From assembly GCF_001951155.1 (NCBI RefSeq), contig NZ_CP016359.1, positions 248,001 through 312,000 on the forward strand: DNA of 64,000 nt. The letters run 5' to 3'. Position 1 is the stretch's first letter, and each line of letters starts with the position of its first letter. The position numbers and the translations under genes were made by a program. This stretch comes from Christiangramia flava JLT2011 (GTDB lineage: Bacteria > Bacteroidota > Bacteroidia > Flavobacteriales > Flavobacteriaceae). This document shows positions 35,259-44,483 of this stretch, piece after piece. Below the pieces are notes generated by a model. The model was given only the letters and a program-made list of their open reading frames with translations. It ran no database searches and was not told where the DNA came from.

Positions 35259-37634
35259 ATGGCTAAAAAGAAAGCGAAAACCAGAAAAACCGCTAAGAAA
35301 TCCCGTAAATTTTCTCTGAAACTGGACCGGCAACAGAAAGTGGTTTTAGGAAGTTTCCTCATGCTTTTTGGCCTGGCCCTTATCGTCGCCTTCGTAAGCT
35401 TTTTGTTTAACTGGCAGGCAGATCAGAGCACACTCAACGAATTTGGAAATCGAAGCGTGGAAGCCAGGAACTGGCTCAGCAAATTTGGTGCAACCGTGAG
35501 CGATTTTTTCATCTATAAAGGTTTTGGAGTCGCCAGTTTCACCATCGCCTTCCTGGTGTTTCTTACCGGCATCTATTTATTCTTCGGAAGAAATAGCAGC
35601 AATCTTCGAAAATTCTGGTTCTGGGGCATTCTGGTGATGATCTGGATTTCTGTTTTTTTAGGATTTTTTGCTGATTCATATTCCCTGCTGGGTGGAAGAA
35701 TTGGTTTTGAAACCAATGATTTTCTTCAGGATTATCTAGGCTTCTTCGGAACCGCTTTATTGCTCACCTTTCTGCTGATCGTCTACCTGGTTGTTCGACT
35801 GAAGATCACTCCGGAACTTGTTGGCCATTATTTCAAATCCGGAAAAAAAGAACTTCAGGATGCTTTCGAAAGAGAGGAGCAGGCAACCAGCATTTCAGAA
35901 ACCGATGAAGAGATAGACTGGAAAGAAGAAACCCTGAAACACCAGCCTGAAGAAAAAGCACCGGAAGTAGAGCTTTCCCAGCCTAAAGTGGAGACGCCAC
36001 AGCCCAAACCGCAGCCAAAGGTCAAGATCCCACCGCAGGATGAAGAAGATGTTTCGATGGAAGTGGAGGCTGCCCCGGAAGAAGAGGAAGAAGACAATCT
36101 TAGCCGAAAACTGGTTCGTGATTTTGGTGAATTTGACCCAACGCTCGAGCTTAAAAATTATAAATTTCCCACCGTAGAATTATTAAAAGATTATGGCGGC
36201 GGCATTACGATCAACCAGGAAGAACTGGAGGAAAATAAGAATCGGATCGTCGAGACTTTGAAGAATTACAAGATCGATATTGCCCAGATCAAGGCCACGG
36301 TTGGACCTACAGTGACACTGTACGAGATCGTACCCGAGGCTGGTATCCGAATTTCCAAGATCAAGAACCTGGAAGACGATATCGCGCTTTCCCTTTCCGC
36401 TTTGGGGATCAGGATCATTGCGCCAATTCCGGGTAGAGGAACTATTGGTATCGAAGTACCGAATAAAAATGCGACGATCGTTTCCATGAGATCGGTGATC
36501 GCTTCGCCTAAATTTCAAAATGCGGAAATGGAATTGCCAATGGCACTAGGAAAGACCATTTCTAATGAAACCTTCGTAGTAGATCTCGCAAAAATGCCTC
36601 ACCTGCTCATGGCCGGGGCAACGGGACAGGGTAAATCAGTTGGATTGAATGCCATCCTTACCTCTCTTTTATATTGTAAACATCCGGCAGAGGTGAAATT
36701 TGTGCTGGTAGATCCGAAAAAGGTGGAATTGACGCTATTCAATAAGATCGAAAGGCATTACCTCGCAAAATTGCCAAATTCCGAAGAGGCGATCATTACT
36801 GATAATACCAAGGTGATCAATACGCTGAATTCCCTCTGTATCGAAATGGATGAGCGTTACGAGCTGCTGAAAAATGCCATGTGCCGTAACATCAAGGAGT
36901 ACAACACCAAGTTCAAGGCCCGAAAACTAAATCCGAACGACGGCCATAAATTCCTACCCTATATCGTGTTGGTGGTCGATGAGTTTGCTGACCTGATCAT
37001 GACGGCAGGAAAAGAAGTAGAAACCCCAATTGCCAGACTGGCGCAGCTGGCGAGAGCCATTGGGATCCACCTGATCATTGCCACGCAGCGACCTTCGGTA
37101 AATGTCATCACAGGTATCATCAAAGCGAACTTCCCGGCGCGTGTGGCTTTCCGGGTAACTTCGAAGATCGATTCCAGAACCATTCTTGACAGTCAGGGAG
37201 CCGACCAGCTTATTGGCCGTGGGGACATGCTTTTCACCCAGGGAAATGAACTTAAAAGATTGCAATGTGCCTTTGTGGATACGCCCGAAGTAGATAAAAT
37301 CACCGAATTCATCGGTTCTCAAAAAGCCTATCCCGATGCGCACCTTCTTCCGGAGTATGAAAGTGAGGAAAGTGGCACAGGAGTTGATATAGATGTGAGC
37401 GAACGAGATAAGCTGTTTCGTGAAGCCGCAGAAGTGATCGTCACCGCCCAGCAGGGATCGGCATCACTTCTACAAAGAAAACTGAAACTGGGTTACAACC
37501 GTGCGGGTAGAATCATAGACCAACTCGAAGCGGCTGGCATAGTAGGACCTTTTGAAGGGAGTAAGGCCAGGCAGGTATTAGTAACAGATCTGGCGGCTCT
37601 GGACCAGCTTTTAAATGAAGAACCAAACAATTAA
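35259..37634 (+). CDS. ftsK: DNA translocase FtsK/SpoIIIE
   Basis: Pumps chromosome termini through the division septum and supports XerCD dimer resolution. The 791-aa protein begins with a basic tail and four TM helices (about residues 28-185). An acidic, Pro-rich linker follows (about 200-285, with QPKVETPQPKPQPK). The motor domain has Walker A GATGQGKSVGLN (about 452-463) and Walker B-type VLVVDEFADLIM. The C-terminal winged-helix gamma domain (about 720-785) would recognise KOPS-like sites. The linker is short compared with E. coli FtsK. lolA follows after 6 bp. Confidence 0.96.
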   Translation: MAKKKAKTRKTAKKSRKFSLKLDRQQKVVLGSFLMLFGLALIVAFVSFLFNWQADQSTLNEFGNRSVEARNWLSKFGATVSDFFIYKGFGVASFTIAFLVFLTGIYLFFGRNSSNLRKFWFWGILVMIWISVFLGFFADSYSLLGGRIGFETNDFLQDYLGFFGTALLLTFLLIVYLVVRLKITPELVGHYFKSGKKELQDAFEREEQATSISETDEEIDWKEETLKHQPEEKAPEVELSQPKVETPQPKPQPKVKIPPQDEEDVSMEVEAAPEEEEEDNLSRKLVRDFGEFDPTLELKNYKFPTVELLKDYGGGITINQEELEENKNRIVETLKNYKIDIAQIKATVGPTVTLYEIVPEAGIRISKIKNLEDDIALSLSALGIRIIAPIPGRGTIGIEVPNKNATIVSMRSVIASPKFQNAEMELPMALGKTISNETFVVDLAKMPHLLMAGATGQGKSVGLNAILTSLLYCKHPAEVKFVLVDPKKVELTLFNKIERHYLAKLPNSEEAIITDNTKVINTLNSLCIEMDERYELLKNAMCRNIKEYNTKFKARKLNPNDGHKFLPYIVLVVDEFADLIMTAGKEVETPIARLAQLARAIGIHLIIATQRPSVNVITGIIKANFPARVAFRVTSKIDSRTILDSQGADQLIGRGDMLFTQGNELKRLQCAFVDTPEVDKITEFIGSQKAYPDAHLLPEYESEESGTGVDIDVSERDKLFREAAEVIVTAQQGSASLLQRKLKLGYNRAGRIIDQLEAAGIVGPFEGSKARQVLVTDLAALDQLLNEEPNN

Positions 37635-37640
37635 AAAGAA

Positions 37641-38282
37641 ATGAAAAAGTTAGTTTTGATCTTGGCCGCTATCATGGCCATCAATGTACAGGCCCAAAGT
37701 TCCCAGCAAGCTGAGAAATTGTTGAAAGAAGTGACCAGTAAAGTTCAGGCTTATGACAATATGGTCATAGATTTTAAATACTCCCTGGATAATACCGCAG
37801 AAAACATCAACCAGGAAACCCGAGGAGATGTAAGCATCAAGGGCAACAGATATGTCCTGAATTTGATGGGAACCACCCAGCTTTTTGACGGGCAGAAGAT
37901 CTATACCATCATCCCGGAAGACGAAGAGATCAATATTTCCAGTTATTCCGAAGAAGATGGAAACAGCATTACACCTTCAAAAATGTTTACTTTTTACCAG
38001 GATGGATATAACTACCAGATGGATATTAAGCAAAACGTAAAAGGCCGTGAAATCCAGTACGTAAAGCTGACTCCTAAAGACAGTAATGCCGAGATCAAGA
38101 ACATTTTGTTGGGTATCGATACACAAACCAAGCACATTTACAACCTTATCCAAACACAGGATAATGGTACTAAGATCACGATAACTGTAAAAAGCTTCAA
38201 GACGAACCAGCCTCTTGCGAAAAATCTGTTTACTTTTGACGAGAACAGGTACAGCAGTTACTACATCAATCGTTTAGATTAA
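37641..38282 (+). CDS. lolA: LolA-like outer-membrane lipoprotein carrier
   Basis: The 213-aa periplasmic protein has a clear signal peptide (MKKLVLILAAIMAINVQAQ). Its LolA-like half-barrel sequence includes YDNMVIDFKYSLDN and DGQKIYTIIPEDEEINI. LolA ferries lipoproteins from the inner to the outer membrane, relevant to the many lipoproteins in this window. It is coupled to the next gene, an LptF/G-type permease, with a 1-bp gap. Confidence 0.88.
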   Translation: MKKLVLILAAIMAINVQAQSSQQAEKLLKEVTSKVQAYDNMVIDFKYSLDNTAENINQETRGDVSIKGNRYVLNLMGTTQLFDGQKIYTIIPEDEEINISSYSEEDGNSITPSKMFTFYQDGYNYQMDIKQNVKGREIQYVKLTPKDSNAEIKNILLGIDTQTKHIYNLIQTQDNGTKITITVKSFKTNQPLAKNLFTFDENRYSSYYINRLD

Positions 38283-38283
38283 A

Positions 38284-39732
38284 TTGAAGATCCTCGACCG
38301 GTACATACTAACCAGTTTTTTAAAAACATTCTTTTCGGTCTTTATCATCCTCATGTTCATTTTTGTACTCCAGACGATCTGGCTGTACATTGGTGAACTC
38401 GCAGGGAAAGACCTGGACGTAGAGGTGATCCTAAAATTTCTCCTCTACTTCTCCCCAAAGCTGGTGCCGCTGGTGTTGCCGTTAACCATTTTGGTCTCTT
38501 CCATTATGGTTTTTGGGGCTTTTGCGGAAAATTATGAATTCGCCGCCATGAAATCTTCCGGGATTTCCCTCCAAAGGGCCATGCGCGGTTTAACGGTTTT
38601 TATAGTATTTGTTAGCCTCGTTGCGTACTTTTTTGCTAACAATGTGATCCCGGCAGCAGAATTCAAATCGATCAATCTTCGGAAAAATATCGCTCAGCTC
38701 AAACCCGCCATGGCGATTACGGAAGGGGTTTTCAACGACCTCGGTGATTTCAATATCAAAGTGGCGAAAAAAAGCGGCGAAAACGATCGCTACTTAACTG
38801 ATGTGATCATTCATAAGAAAAGCCCCAATGGTGGAAATCACACGGTCATCAAGGCGAAAAGCGGGGAACTGGCGGGAAGCACCAATTCTGATGTGTTATC
38901 CCTCATCCTGAACGAAGGAAATTATTACGATGAGATCATGCAGAGTGACTACTCCAAGCGTGCCCGCAAACCCTTCATGAAAAGTTATTTCGATGAATAT
39001 GTGATCAATATCGATCTTTCCAATTTCAATAATGTGGACCTGGAAGACGAGTCTTACAGCAATACAGACGGGATGCTAAAAGCTTCAGAACTTCGAGAAA
39101 GCATCGATTCTTTTTCCGTCGCCTATAATACTCGAATGGATCAGTTCCGGGAAAATATGTACAGCCGCTCCGGGCTTCGAACCATCACCCGAAATTTTAA
39201 ACCTAAAGACACGACGGTGGCTATTGGGAATTCGGTTTTAGACCAGTTCAATGCGTACGACGGAGCGCAGATCGCAAACCTGGCACTGGGTACGATCAAC
39301 TCCGCGAAGGCTCACCTGTCTATGAAAAAACAGGAATTCAAGAATTCCACCAAACAGCTGAATAAATTTGAGATCGCGCTGCACGAAAAATATGTGCTTT
39401 CCATAGCCTGCATCGTTTTGTTCTTCGTAGGTGCGCCGCTTGGTGCGATCATCCGCAAAGGAGGAATGGGACTGCCTATGGTCGTAGCGATCGTTCTGTT
39501 CTTAACTTATCACTTCATCGGGATTTTTGCAAAAAACTCCGCGGAAGACGGAAGTATCAGTCCGTTTGTAGCTACCTGGCTTTCTACCTGGATCATGCTT
39601 CCGCTGGGTATATTTTTAACCTACCGCGCCACAACCGATCAGGGCCTATTCATTTTCGGCGATATCAGTGACGCCTTCCGAAGACTCTTCAAAAAAGGTA
39701 AGTTCGGGAAGTCCAAAAGTGATTCAGAATAA
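38284..39732 (+). CDS. LptF/LptG-family permease
   Basis: The 482-aa protein belongs to the YjgP/YjgQ family, membrane subunits of the LptB2FG ABC transporter that extracts LPS from the inner membrane. It has three N-terminal TM helices (about residues 12-35, 55-78, 98-118), a large periplasmic beta-jellyroll (about 130-365) and three C-terminal TM helices (about 370-455). The start is TTG at 38284, directly after the lolA stop. Whether it acts as LptF or LptG cannot be told. Confidence 0.9.
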   Translation: MKILDRYILTSFLKTFFSVFIILMFIFVLQTIWLYIGELAGKDLDVEVILKFLLYFSPKLVPLVLPLTILVSSIMVFGAFAENYEFAAMKSSGISLQRAMRGLTVFIVFVSLVAYFFANNVIPAAEFKSINLRKNIAQLKPAMAITEGVFNDLGDFNIKVAKKSGENDRYLTDVIIHKKSPNGGNHTVIKAKSGELAGSTNSDVLSLILNEGNYYDEIMQSDYSKRARKPFMKSYFDEYVINIDLSNFNNVDLEDESYSNTDGMLKASELRESIDSFSVAYNTRMDQFRENMYSRSGLRTITRNFKPKDTTVAIGNSVLDQFNAYDGAQIANLALGTINSAKAHLSMKKQEFKNSTKQLNKFEIALHEKYVLSIACIVLFFVGAPLGAIIRKGGMGLPMVVAIVLFLTYHFIGIFAKNSAEDGSISPFVATWLSTWIMLPLGIFLTYRATTDQGLFIFGDISDAFRRLFKKGKFGKSKSDSE

Positions 39733-39733
39733 A

Positions 39734-39741
39734 TATCTTTG
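39734..39741 (+). promoter_or_regulatory. -7 box upstream of ribB
   Basis: TATCTTTG matches TAnnTTTG exactly, 18 bp before the preferred ribB ATG at 39760 and just after the permease stop. No convincing -33 element is seen, so read-through from the ftsK-lolA-lpt run is also possible. Confidence 0.4.
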
Positions 39742-39759
39742 CGCCATAAACGTGATATT

Positions 39760-40911
39760 ATGGCCGAGGTGAAGAGCAGCAATCAATATGCTATCAAATT
39801 AGACTCTATTAAAGACGCGATCGATGACATCCGTGAGGGAAAAGTGATCATTGTGGTAGATGATATTGATCGTGAAAATGAAGGAGATTTTCTGGCAGCT
39901 GCGGAAAAGGTCACCCCGGAAATGATCAATTTTATGGCCACTCATGGTCGCGGGCTCATTTGTACGCCTCTTACCGAGGCGCGTTGCGAAGAGCTGAAAC
40001 TGCAAATGATGGTTGGTAATAATACCGACCCCATGGAGACGGCTTTTACCATTTCTGTTGACCTTCGCGGAAAAGGTGTCACTACCGGGATTTCTGCAGC
40101 AGATCGCGCCAGGACTATTCAGGCGCTCATCGATAACGACACAAAACCTCACGACCTTAACCGTCCCGGGCATATTTTTCCCTTAAAAGCAAAAGAAGGC
40201 GGAGTTCTTCGACGTACCGGTCACACCGAAGCTGCCATCGATTTTGCCCGGCTGGCCGGCTTTGCTCCTGCAGGCGTGATTGTAGAGATTATGAACGAAG
40301 ACGGAACCATGGCTCGACTCCCACAATTACTGGAAGTGGCCAAGCGCTTTGACCTGAAAGTGGTATCTATTGAAGACCTGGTGGCATACAGAATGCAGCA
40401 TGATTCATTGATCAGCAAGGAAGAAGATTTTCATATCCAGACGAGGTTTGGAGATTTCAGGCTGCGTGCGTATAAGCAAACCACCAATTCCCAGGTGCAT
40501 ATTGCGTTAACCAAAGGCAGCTGGAGCCCAAATGAAGAGGTTCTGGTTCGCATGAACAGCACGCAGGTGAATAATGATATTTTGGGAACACTTACCAATG
40601 ATGCTGATAAAAAGCTTGACGGAATGTTCCGCGCGATCAATGAAGAAGGGCGCGGGGCCATTGTGTTCATCAACCCGGCAAACCAGTCGGGAAATATGCT
40701 TAACCGACTATCAGAATTAAAAGAAGGTCAGAAAAAAGGTGAAATGAAAGCACCGCCCGTTAAAATGGATGCTAAAGACTTCGGAATTGGCGCGCAGATC
40801 CTTCACGATCTTGAAATTCATAAAATCAAGCTGCTCTCTAACAGCGAACACACTAAACGCGTGGGAATGGTTGGTTACGGACTGGAAATTACAGAATACG
40901 TCAATTACTAG
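39760..40911 (+). CDS. ribB: 3,4-dihydroxy-2-butanone-4-phosphate synthase with decayed RibA-like domain
   Basis: ATG at 39760 gives 383 aa; the in-frame TTG upstream coincides with a promoter box. The N-terminal half (about 1-205) is an intact RibB, converting ribulose-5-phosphate to the C4 unit of riboflavin: [21 protein letters not shown], and [24 protein letters not shown] [13 protein letters not shown] are all present. The C-terminal half aligns with GTP cyclohydrolase II, but the zinc-binding CxTGD...RCDCG region is replaced by [20 protein letters not shown] and has no Cys. It should therefore not hydrolyse GTP. The gene ends overlapping the convergent nitroreductase by 4 bp (CTAG). Confidence 0.92.
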   Translation: MAEVKSSNQYAIKLDSIKDAIDDIREGKVIIVVDDIDRENEGDFLAAAEKVTPEMINFMATHGRGLICTPLTEARCEELKLQMMVGNNTDPMETAFTISVDLRGKGVTTGISAADRARTIQALIDNDTKPHDLNRPGHIFPLKAKEGGVLRRTGHTEAAIDFARLAGFAPAGVIVEIMNEDGTMARLPQLLEVAKRFDLKVVSIEDLVAYRMQHDSLISKEEDFHIQTRFGDFRLRAYKQTTNSQVHIALTKGSWSPNEEVLVRMNSTQVNNDILGTLTNDADKKLDGMFRAINEEGRGAIVFINPANQSGNMLNRLSELKEGQKKGEMKAPPVKMDAKDFGIGAQILHDLEIHKIKLLSNSEHTKRVGMVGYGLEITEYVNY

Positions 40912-41537
40912 TCGATATCGATGATGACCTCATCGAGTGGTCGGCGTACCTTCTTAAAACCGGAAAATTCGTCATCCTCGGCACGATAGCCTACCGGAAG
41001 CACGAGTACTGATTGTAAGTTCTTTTCCGAAAGATTCAGGATTTGATCATACTCATTAGGCTCAAAACCTTCCATAGGGCAGGCATCGATCTCTTCAGCA
41101 GCACAAACGGTGAGCAAAGTTCCCAAGGCCAGGTATGCCTGATTGATAGCCCAGGCTTCGATCTCCTTCTTGGCTTTTGAATTGAAATCATCTACTAAAA
41201 ATTCCCGAAAAGGCTTCAGAATTTCATCAGAAACATTCCGAATATGCTTCACCCGCTGAAAGTAATTCCGGATAAAATCTTCATCTACCCGAGCTTCAAT
41301 ACAAATAACCAGTAAATGAGACGCGGTATCTACCTGTTTCTGGTTAAAGGAACTGGCTTTTAAACGTGCCTGCAGTTCTTTATTGGAGATCACCACCATT
41401 TTCAGCGGCTGTAACCCATAAGAAGTGGCGGTAAGATTAAAAGTATGTTTGAGAATATTGATTTTCTCTTCTGGGAGAATCCTGGAAGCGTCAAACTTCT
41501 TGGTGGCATAGCGCCATTTCAATGCATCGATACTCAT
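40908..41537 (-). CDS. NAD(P)H-dependent nitroreductase-family oxidoreductase
   Basis: ATG at 41537 (209 aa) gives the typical N-terminus MSIDALKWRYATKKFD; the longer frame adds an unrelated Cys-rich tail. The FMN-binding nitroreductase fold is shown by YATKKFD, SYGLQPLKMVVISN, the NQAYLALGTLLTVCAAEEID helix and CPMEGFEPNEYD. Such enzymes reduce nitroaromatics or quinones, or act as dihydropteridine reductases. Its 3' end overlaps ribB by 4 bp in convergent orientation. Confidence 0.9.
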   Translation of the reverse strand: MSIDALKWRYATKKFDASRILPEEKINILKHTFNLTATSYGLQPLKMVVISNKELQARLKASSFNQKQVDTASHLLVICIEARVDEDFIRNYFQRVKHIRNVSDEILKPFREFLVDDFNSKAKKEIEAWAINQAYLALGTLLTVCAAEEIDACPMEGFEPNEYDQILNLSEKNLQSVLVLPVGYRAEDDEFSGFKKVRRPLDEVIIDID

Positions 41538-41641
41538 ACGCTGAAGTTTCCACAAAGGTAGACAATAGCTGCATTTTCGCATTCGTTAGTACATAAATTC
41601 TCTCGATACATTGAATATTTATATTTATCTTCGATGGGTAA

Positions 41642-42295
41642 ATGGCCTGGATTATGAAACGCCTTAAGAAATTGATCATTTTTTTAGTGATTGGGCTAGT
41701 GATGGTCATTTTCGCTGTACTGGGACTGGAAAGCATTTTTCTGAAAGAGACCTCTTCAAGCATTTTCAGGGATTTCAATGAGGTTCCTTCCAGGACCACC
41801 GTGATCATTTTAGGAGCCAGCGTTCACGCAAATGGTGACCTTTCTCCCATCCTGAAGGACCGCGTTGATACTGCCATTAAACTATACAAACGAGGCAAAG
41901 TAAAAAACTTCCTGGTCACCGGGGACCATCGCTCTGAAGATTATAACGAAGTTTCCGCGATGGTTAATTACCTGCAGGAAAATGGCATTCCCAAGGCACT
42001 AATTAAAACCGATCATGCCGGGCTGGACACCTATGACAGTATGTACCGTGCCGGGAAATTATTCCAGGTGAATGATGCCGTAGTGGTAACTCAGGCATTT
42101 CACCTGCCCCGGGCTCTTTTCATTGCAAACCATCTGGACCTTAATTATATCGGTTTTGCAGCCGATCAAAGGGCTTATCAAACCGAATATCGCCTGAAAC
42201 AACGAGAGAAACTAGCCAATTTCAAGGCTCTCTGGGAAATCGCACTGAATAAAAAACCCACTACACTCAAAGCCCGATTGAAAAGTAAAAACTGA
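41642..42295 (+). CDS. SanA/YdcF-family (DUF218) membrane-anchored protein
   Basis: The 217-aa protein has one N-terminal TM helix (about residues 9-30) and a periplasmic DUF218 domain: VIILGASVHANGDLSP, RVDTAIKLYKRGK, FLVTGDHRSEDYNE, and VVTQAFHLPRALF. This is the SanA subgroup, linked in enterobacteria to envelope integrity and vancomycin resistance. The start may be ATG 41642 or ATG 41654. Confidence 0.85.
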   Translation: MAWIMKRLKKLIIFLVIGLVMVIFAVLGLESIFLKETSSSIFRDFNEVPSRTTVIILGASVHANGDLSPILKDRVDTAIKLYKRGKVKNFLVTGDHRSEDYNEVSAMVNYLQENGIPKALIKTDHAGLDTYDSMYRAGKLFQVNDAVVVTQAFHLPRALFIANHLDLNYIGFAADQRAYQTEYRLKQREKLANFKALWEIALNKKPTTLKARLKSKN

Positions 42296-42347
42296 AAGAG
42301 TTTTTTAGTATCTTGAGTAGCGACTAACAATTCAAAACCAATAAATT

Positions 42348-42704
42348 ATGATTCAGTGGCTTATCCACGTGGTGATCGATGCCGTAGTTTTGCTGATCGC
42401 AGCAAAAATGATGACCAGCGTGGAATTGAAAGGATTCAAATCGGCAATCATTGTAGCGCTTATTATTGGCGTGCTCAGTTTTCTGTTAAGCTGGCTGCTA
42501 ACGGCCATTTTAAACATCGCTACCCTAGGACTTTTTTATTTTTTGGGTCTCGGCTTTATTACTCGCGTTATCGCCTACGCGATCATTATTGAAATAGCCG
42601 ATAAGTTGAGCAGTGATTTTAAAACTCACGGTTTCTGGCCTTCACTTTGGCTGGCTATTATCCTGGCGATCGTTGGCGGAATTGTAGACGCAATGATCTT
42701 TTAA
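42348..42704 (+). CDS. Four-TM membrane protein, phage-holin-4-like family
   Basis: The 118-aa, very hydrophobic protein has four predicted TM helices (about residues 5-22, 32-55, 57-80 and 95-117). The pattern VELKGFKSAIIVALIIGVLS followed by an internal FYFLGLG turn matches the Phage_holin_4_2 (PF04020) family. Despite the name these are widespread chromosomal proteins, and no phage genes surround it. It lies 52 bp after the SanA-like gene and is closed by a hairpin at 42712. Confidence 0.75.
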   Translation: MIQWLIHVVIDAVVLLIAAKMMTSVELKGFKSAIIVALIIGVLSFLLSWLLTAILNIATLGLFYFLGLGFITRVIAYAIIIEIADKLSSDFKTHGFWPSLWLAIILAIVGGIVDAMIF

Positions 42705-42711
42705 ATATTTC

Positions 42712-42750
42712 AATACCGGGTGAGCTGTCTTATCCGGTATTTCCCTTTTA
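42712..42750 (+). terminator. Probable terminator after the holin-like gene
   Basis: AATACCGG (42712-42719) pairs with CCGGTATT (42734-42741) around a 14-nt loop, followed by TTCCCTTTT. The stem is moderate and the T-run imperfect. Confidence 0.55.
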
Positions 42751-42877
42751 CCTCCCGAACTTTCCAAAATAACTTTGATTATTTTAAGTTTTCCCTCATT
42801 CAGCAGCTAATCTTTCAGCAAGTTCCATTCACCTGAAGATTTAAGGAGAAATTAAACTTAGATGCTGTTACAAGTGC

Positions 42878-42885
42878 TACCTTTG
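42878..42885 (+). promoter_or_regulatory. -7 box for the HAD phosphatase gene
   Basis: TACCTTTG matches TAnnTTTG exactly and ends 20 bp before the ATG at 42906. The -33 region is not a clear TTTG. Confidence 0.5.
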
Positions 42886-42905
42886 CCCCTTTCAAAAAAA
42901 TTGCG

Positions 42906-43694
42906 ATGATAAAACTGATAGTGACCGATATGGATGGAACCCTGCTGAATGACCAGCATGAACTACATCCTGATTTCTGGAAAATTGAAGAAGAACTAAC
43001 CGGCAAAGGCGTATTGTTTGCCATCGCAAGCGGTCGTCAATTCTATAATTTGGAAGCGAAATTTGACAGGATCAAGAATCGCATCATGTTCTTTGCCGAA
43101 AACGGAACGTTTGTTTCCTACCAGGGTAAAGAACTCTACGTGAACCCAATTGAAAGAGATTCGGCTATTGGTTTTATTGAGATGGGGCGAAAACTGGATG
43201 AAACCTATCTGGTTCTCTGCGGAAAAAATTCGGCCTACATCGAAACACGCGATCAGGAATTTATCGATGAAGTTTCTAAATTTTATGAAAGACTGGAAAT
43301 TGTTGACGATCTAACACAGGTCAACGATACTATTCTGAAGGTGACGCTCTGCAACTTTAATGGAGTGGAGGATCACACTTTTCCTCATTTTGTTAATTAT
43401 ACCGACCGTTTTAAAGTGGCGATCGCCGCTAAGATCTTTATTGATATCACCGCACATGATGCCAATAAAGGGGACGCGATTAAGGGGATTCAGAAAGAAC
43501 TGAACATTTCACCAGAGGAAACCCTGGTGTTTGGAGATTATCTGAATGATCTGGAAATGATGCAGGTAGCCCATCATAGTTATGCCATGAAAAATGCGCA
43601 TCCTGAAATCAAGGAAGTGAGCAAATTCATTACCGAATTTGACAATAACGAAAACGGAGTACTCAGAACTATTGAAAGCCTGGGGCTGGTCTAG
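42906..43694 (+). CDS. Cof-type HAD-family sugar-phosphate phosphatase
   Basis: The 262-aa cytoplasmic hydrolase has HAD motif I DMDGTLLNDQ (residues 8-17, nucleophile Asp), motif II IASGRQF (Ser), a C2b cap in the middle, and motifs III/IV with NKGDAIKGIQ (Lys) and VFGDYLNDLEMM (Asp pair). The family dephosphorylates sugar phosphates or FMN-like substrates; the specific one is unknown. The gene is monocistronic with its own -7 box. Confidence 0.9.
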   Translation: MIKLIVTDMDGTLLNDQHELHPDFWKIEEELTGKGVLFAIASGRQFYNLEAKFDRIKNRIMFFAENGTFVSYQGKELYVNPIERDSAIGFIEMGRKLDETYLVLCGKNSAYIETRDQEFIDEVSKFYERLEIVDDLTQVNDTILKVTLCNFNGVEDHTFPHFVNYTDRFKVAIAAKIFIDITAHDANKGDAIKGIQKELNISPEETLVFGDYLNDLEMMQVAHHSYAMKNAHPEIKEVSKFITEFDNNENGVLRTIESLGLV

Positions 43695-43695
43695 G

Positions 43696-44454
43696 TTAAT
43701 TTATAATGATATTGGTACGGTCCAGGCCTGTATTACCCGTTTCAGGATCAAAAGCATAAACCTGGATTTCGTACAGCCCTTTTTCCAGTTGCATATCTCC
43801 TGAAAAGGTGCTCGATTTTTCGGTTTGTTGCAAATCGATTTCTTTGACCTTTTTTCCGTCCTGTAGCGCAACGGCACGAATCTGGTAATTTGATGCATTC
43901 CAGAGTCCGTTTTCTTCCACGGGACAGCCGCACACCATAACGATATTGGCCTTCACTTCGAATACTTCGGATGCGAGACGTTCATGAGTTTGAGGTGCCA
44001 GAATATCTATTACAAAACCGGGAATTTCCACGATAATTCCGTCGCCTAAGATATCTTTTCCCGGAAGAATCCAGGTCTGCGTTGAAGCATGGACTTGTGC
44101 CTGTTTTTTATTCCAGGGAGCATACACATCGATCTGTGCCAAAACTGGTGTTTCCAGATCCAGGGTGGCCAGAAAACCGGCTGTAGATTCTTCGGAAAGC
44201 GACTGCCCTCGTTCATGAGCAGTTTTCATAATCAAATCAGTATTTCCAGTACTTCCTGAAGTAATACCTTCTGCCAGAATGACTCCCGTTTGAGCATCAG
44301 AAACTATGATTTTAGCCCCGCCAATGGAACTTCCTATGAATTTTGCATCCTTCGCTTTTGCCCTGATCATTACTGAAGTTTGCTGGGCGTAACTAACAAT
44401 AGTTGCGAATAAAAAGATGGCTATTAAGAAACGAATGCTCTTTGAAAATATCAT
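43696..44454 (-). CDS. Hypothetical secreted protein, Ig/beta-rich
   Basis: The 252-aa protein has a Sec signal peptide (MIFSKSIRFLIAIFLFATIV, cleavage near SYAQ). The mature part looks like two beta-sandwich segments (about residues 24-135 and 140-250); the second ends in GLYEIQVYAFDPETGNTGLD, like a DUF or Big/Ig-type domain. A CGCPVEENG motif (two Cys separated by Gly) near residue 177 is the only notable feature. I do not recognise a family. It converges with the HAD gene with a 1-bp gap and follows the L,D-transpeptidase by 29 bp, so it may share that operon. Confidence 0.7.
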   Translation of the reverse strand: MIFSKSIRFLIAIFLFATIVSYAQQTSVMIRAKAKDAKFIGSSIGGAKIIVSDAQTGVILAEGITSGSTGNTDLIMKTAHERGQSLSEESTAGFLATLDLETPVLAQIDVYAPWNKKQAQVHASTQTWILPGKDILGDGIIVEIPGFVIDILAPQTHERLASEVFEVKANIVMVCGCPVEENGLWNASNYQIRAVALQDGKKVKEIDLQQTEKSSTFSGDMQLEKGLYEIQVYAFDPETGNTGLDRTNIIIN

Positions 44455-44483
44455 GAAACAGCTTTTCCCAAATTTACGAAAAA

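Noticed and set aside
39760..40911. Bifunctional RibBA annotation
   Set aside because: The GTP cyclohydrolase half lacks the zinc-binding cysteines, so only RibB activity is supported.
42348..42704. Prophage remnant suggested by the holin-like family name
   Set aside because: No other phage gene, integrase or att-like repeat is nearby; the family is commonly chromosomal.
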